Made by a program: the position numbers and the translations under genes
From: Desulfovibrio sp.
Lineage (GTDB): Bacteria; Desulfobacterota; Desulfovibrionia; Desulfovibrionales; Desulfovibrionaceae
Length of the DNA stretch: 6,125 nucleotides
Reading direction: 5' to 3'
Assembly (NCBI GenBank): GCA_031275955.1
Contig: JAISNZ010000205.1
Coordinates: 1-6,125 of the forward strand
The notes under the pieces: generated by a model
Told to the model about the DNA's origin: nothing
Databases searched by the model: none
Seen by the model: only the letters and a program-made list of their open reading frames with translations
Shown here: positions 5,468-6,125 of the stretch, in pieces
Numbering within the stretch: position 1 is the first letter of the stretch
Layout: each line of letters opens with the position of its first letter

Positions 5468-6125
5468 AAATCCTTCCTTTTCTGGCCCTTCTCCTCCTTC
5501 CCGCCTGCGGGAGCCTTCTGAACCCCGGTCCGCCGCCGGCCAGAATCCAGCTCAACCCGGCCATGCCGGACAAGGCCCCCGTCAGCGTCAAAAAACAGAT
5601 CGTCATCGCCCCTCCCCAGGTTGAAGGGGATATGGACGCCGACAGCGTCGTTCTCCTCTTCCACGGCCGCGAACTCCGCCACCTCTCCGGCGTGCGCTGG
5701 ATTTCTCCTGTCGCCCGGATGCTCCAGCACGCCATCATCGACGCCCTCCAGACATCCGGGGGATTCGCCGGCGTTGCTGACGACATGGCCGGCATCTCCG
5801 CCGACGCCAGACTCCTCTGCGACCTTCGCCGCTTCTGCCTGCGCTACGACACGGAGACCGGCCCGCCCGCCGCCTGGATTTACGCCACCCTGCGCCTTGT
5901 CAATCCCGGCAGCGGCCGCCTCATGGGCGCCATGACCCTGGACATCTCCATCCCCGCCGCCTCCACGGACACCCCCGCCCTGCTCCAGGCCATGGAGTCC
6001 GCGCTCCAACAGGCCCTTGCCGAGATCGCCGCCTGGACCCTGGACAGGATGGGTCAGGGCGTCAAGGTCAAAATGTTTCAATCCACAGCCGGGTCCAGCC
6101 GCCGGCTGACTCCATCCGGCGGATA
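5464..6125 (+). CDS. PqiC-like ABC-transport auxiliary lipoprotein (partial)
   Basis: The ORF is open to the window end (220 complete codons, no stop). A short signal peptide MKILPFLALLLLPAC has lipobox LPAC with Cys15. The mature part fits the ABC-type transport auxiliary lipoprotein family (PqiC/YmbA type): strand KQIVIAPPQV (44-53), then SVVLLFHGRELRHLSGVRWI (61-80), the family's 'hydrophobic-arginine...RW' pattern, a helix SPVARMLQHAIIDALQTSGGF (81-101), and LLCDLRRFCLRYD (117-129). Such lipoproteins sit in the outer membrane and pair with MCE proteins (PqiB-PqiC in E. coli), so this one probably docks with the MlaD ring. The family domain appears to finish around residue 197 (LAEIAAWTLDRMGQ). 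The following tail, from residue 204, is encoded by the repeat described at 6075. The C-terminus is not in the window. Confidence 0.85.
   Translation, partial: MKILPFLALLLLPACGSLLNPGPPPARIQLNPAMPDKAPVSVKKQIVIAPPQVEGDMDADSVVLLFHGRELRHLSGVRWISPVARMLQHAIIDALQTSGGFAGVADDMAGISADARLLCDLRRFCLRYDTETGPPAAWIYATLRLVNPGSGRLMGAMTLDISIPAASTDTPALLQAMESALQQALAEIAAWTLDRMGQGVKVKMFQSTAGSSRRLTPSGG
6075..6125 (+). repeat. Palindromic dispersed element, copy 2 (truncated)
   Basis: Bases 6076-6113 match 292-329 at 36 of 38 positions; similarity weakens from 6114 and the window ends at 6125. Here CAGCCGG (6086-6092) pairs perfectly with CCGGCTG (6102-6108); copy 1 has one mismatch in that inner stem. Read in the frame of the lipoprotein gene it gives FQSTAGSSRRLTP, and copy 1 gives the same peptide in its own frame. 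The sequence before TTTCAATCC differs between copies, which marks the left boundary of the element. Confidence 0.7.

Noticed and set aside
4750..6081. 443-residue minus-strand ORF opposite mlaD and the lipoprotein gene
   Set aside because: Low-complexity G/R-rich antisense shadow of two well-supported genes.

Overview
The window is high-GC Gram-negative DNA with strongly G/C-ending codons. It carries most of an MCE-family (Mla-type) lipid-transport operon on the + strand. Overall style (a permease with a fused STAS domain, MlaF, a single-domain MCE protein with a long helical tail, a PqiC-like lipoprotein, and an LpoA-like lipoprotein next door) resembles sulfate-reducing Desulfovibrio-type bacteria. 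That placement is an impression from protein style, not a demonstrated match.

Layout. Bases 1-457 hold no convincing gene. They contain a strong intrinsic terminator that works only on the minus strand (61-109), a short palindrome (174-189), and a run of hairpins (219-430). One of these hairpins is a palindromic element that is repeated at the far end of the window. The first gene (458-2377) encodes a large lipoprotein with a helical-repeat N-terminus and a periplasmic-binding-protein-like C-terminus, the architecture of LpoA-type penicillin-binding-protein activators. Bases 2378-2532 carry a coding-like stretch with no in-frame start. It becomes a tidy 47-codon ORF if a run of seven A is read with a -1 shift, and its stop overlaps the next start.

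The transport operon follows: STAS-MlaE permease (2529-3704), MlaF ATPase (3701-4516), a 120-base spacer with two strong hairpins, MlaD-type MCE protein (4637-5467), and an ABC-transporter auxiliary lipoprotein (5464 to beyond the window end). Three of the joints are 4-base start/stop overlaps (one GTGA, two ATGA), so translation is probably coupled. MlaE and MlaF would form the inner-membrane ABC engine, MlaD a ring on its periplasmic face, and the lipoprotein a likely outer-membrane partner, moving lipid across the envelope. No MlaC-type soluble shuttle is seen.

The most unusual signals are (a) a direct repeat of about 38 bases at 292-329 and 6076-6113, non-coding in the leader copy but read in frame as the C-terminal tail of the last protein in the second copy, and (b) the poly-A interrupted small ORF before mlaE.
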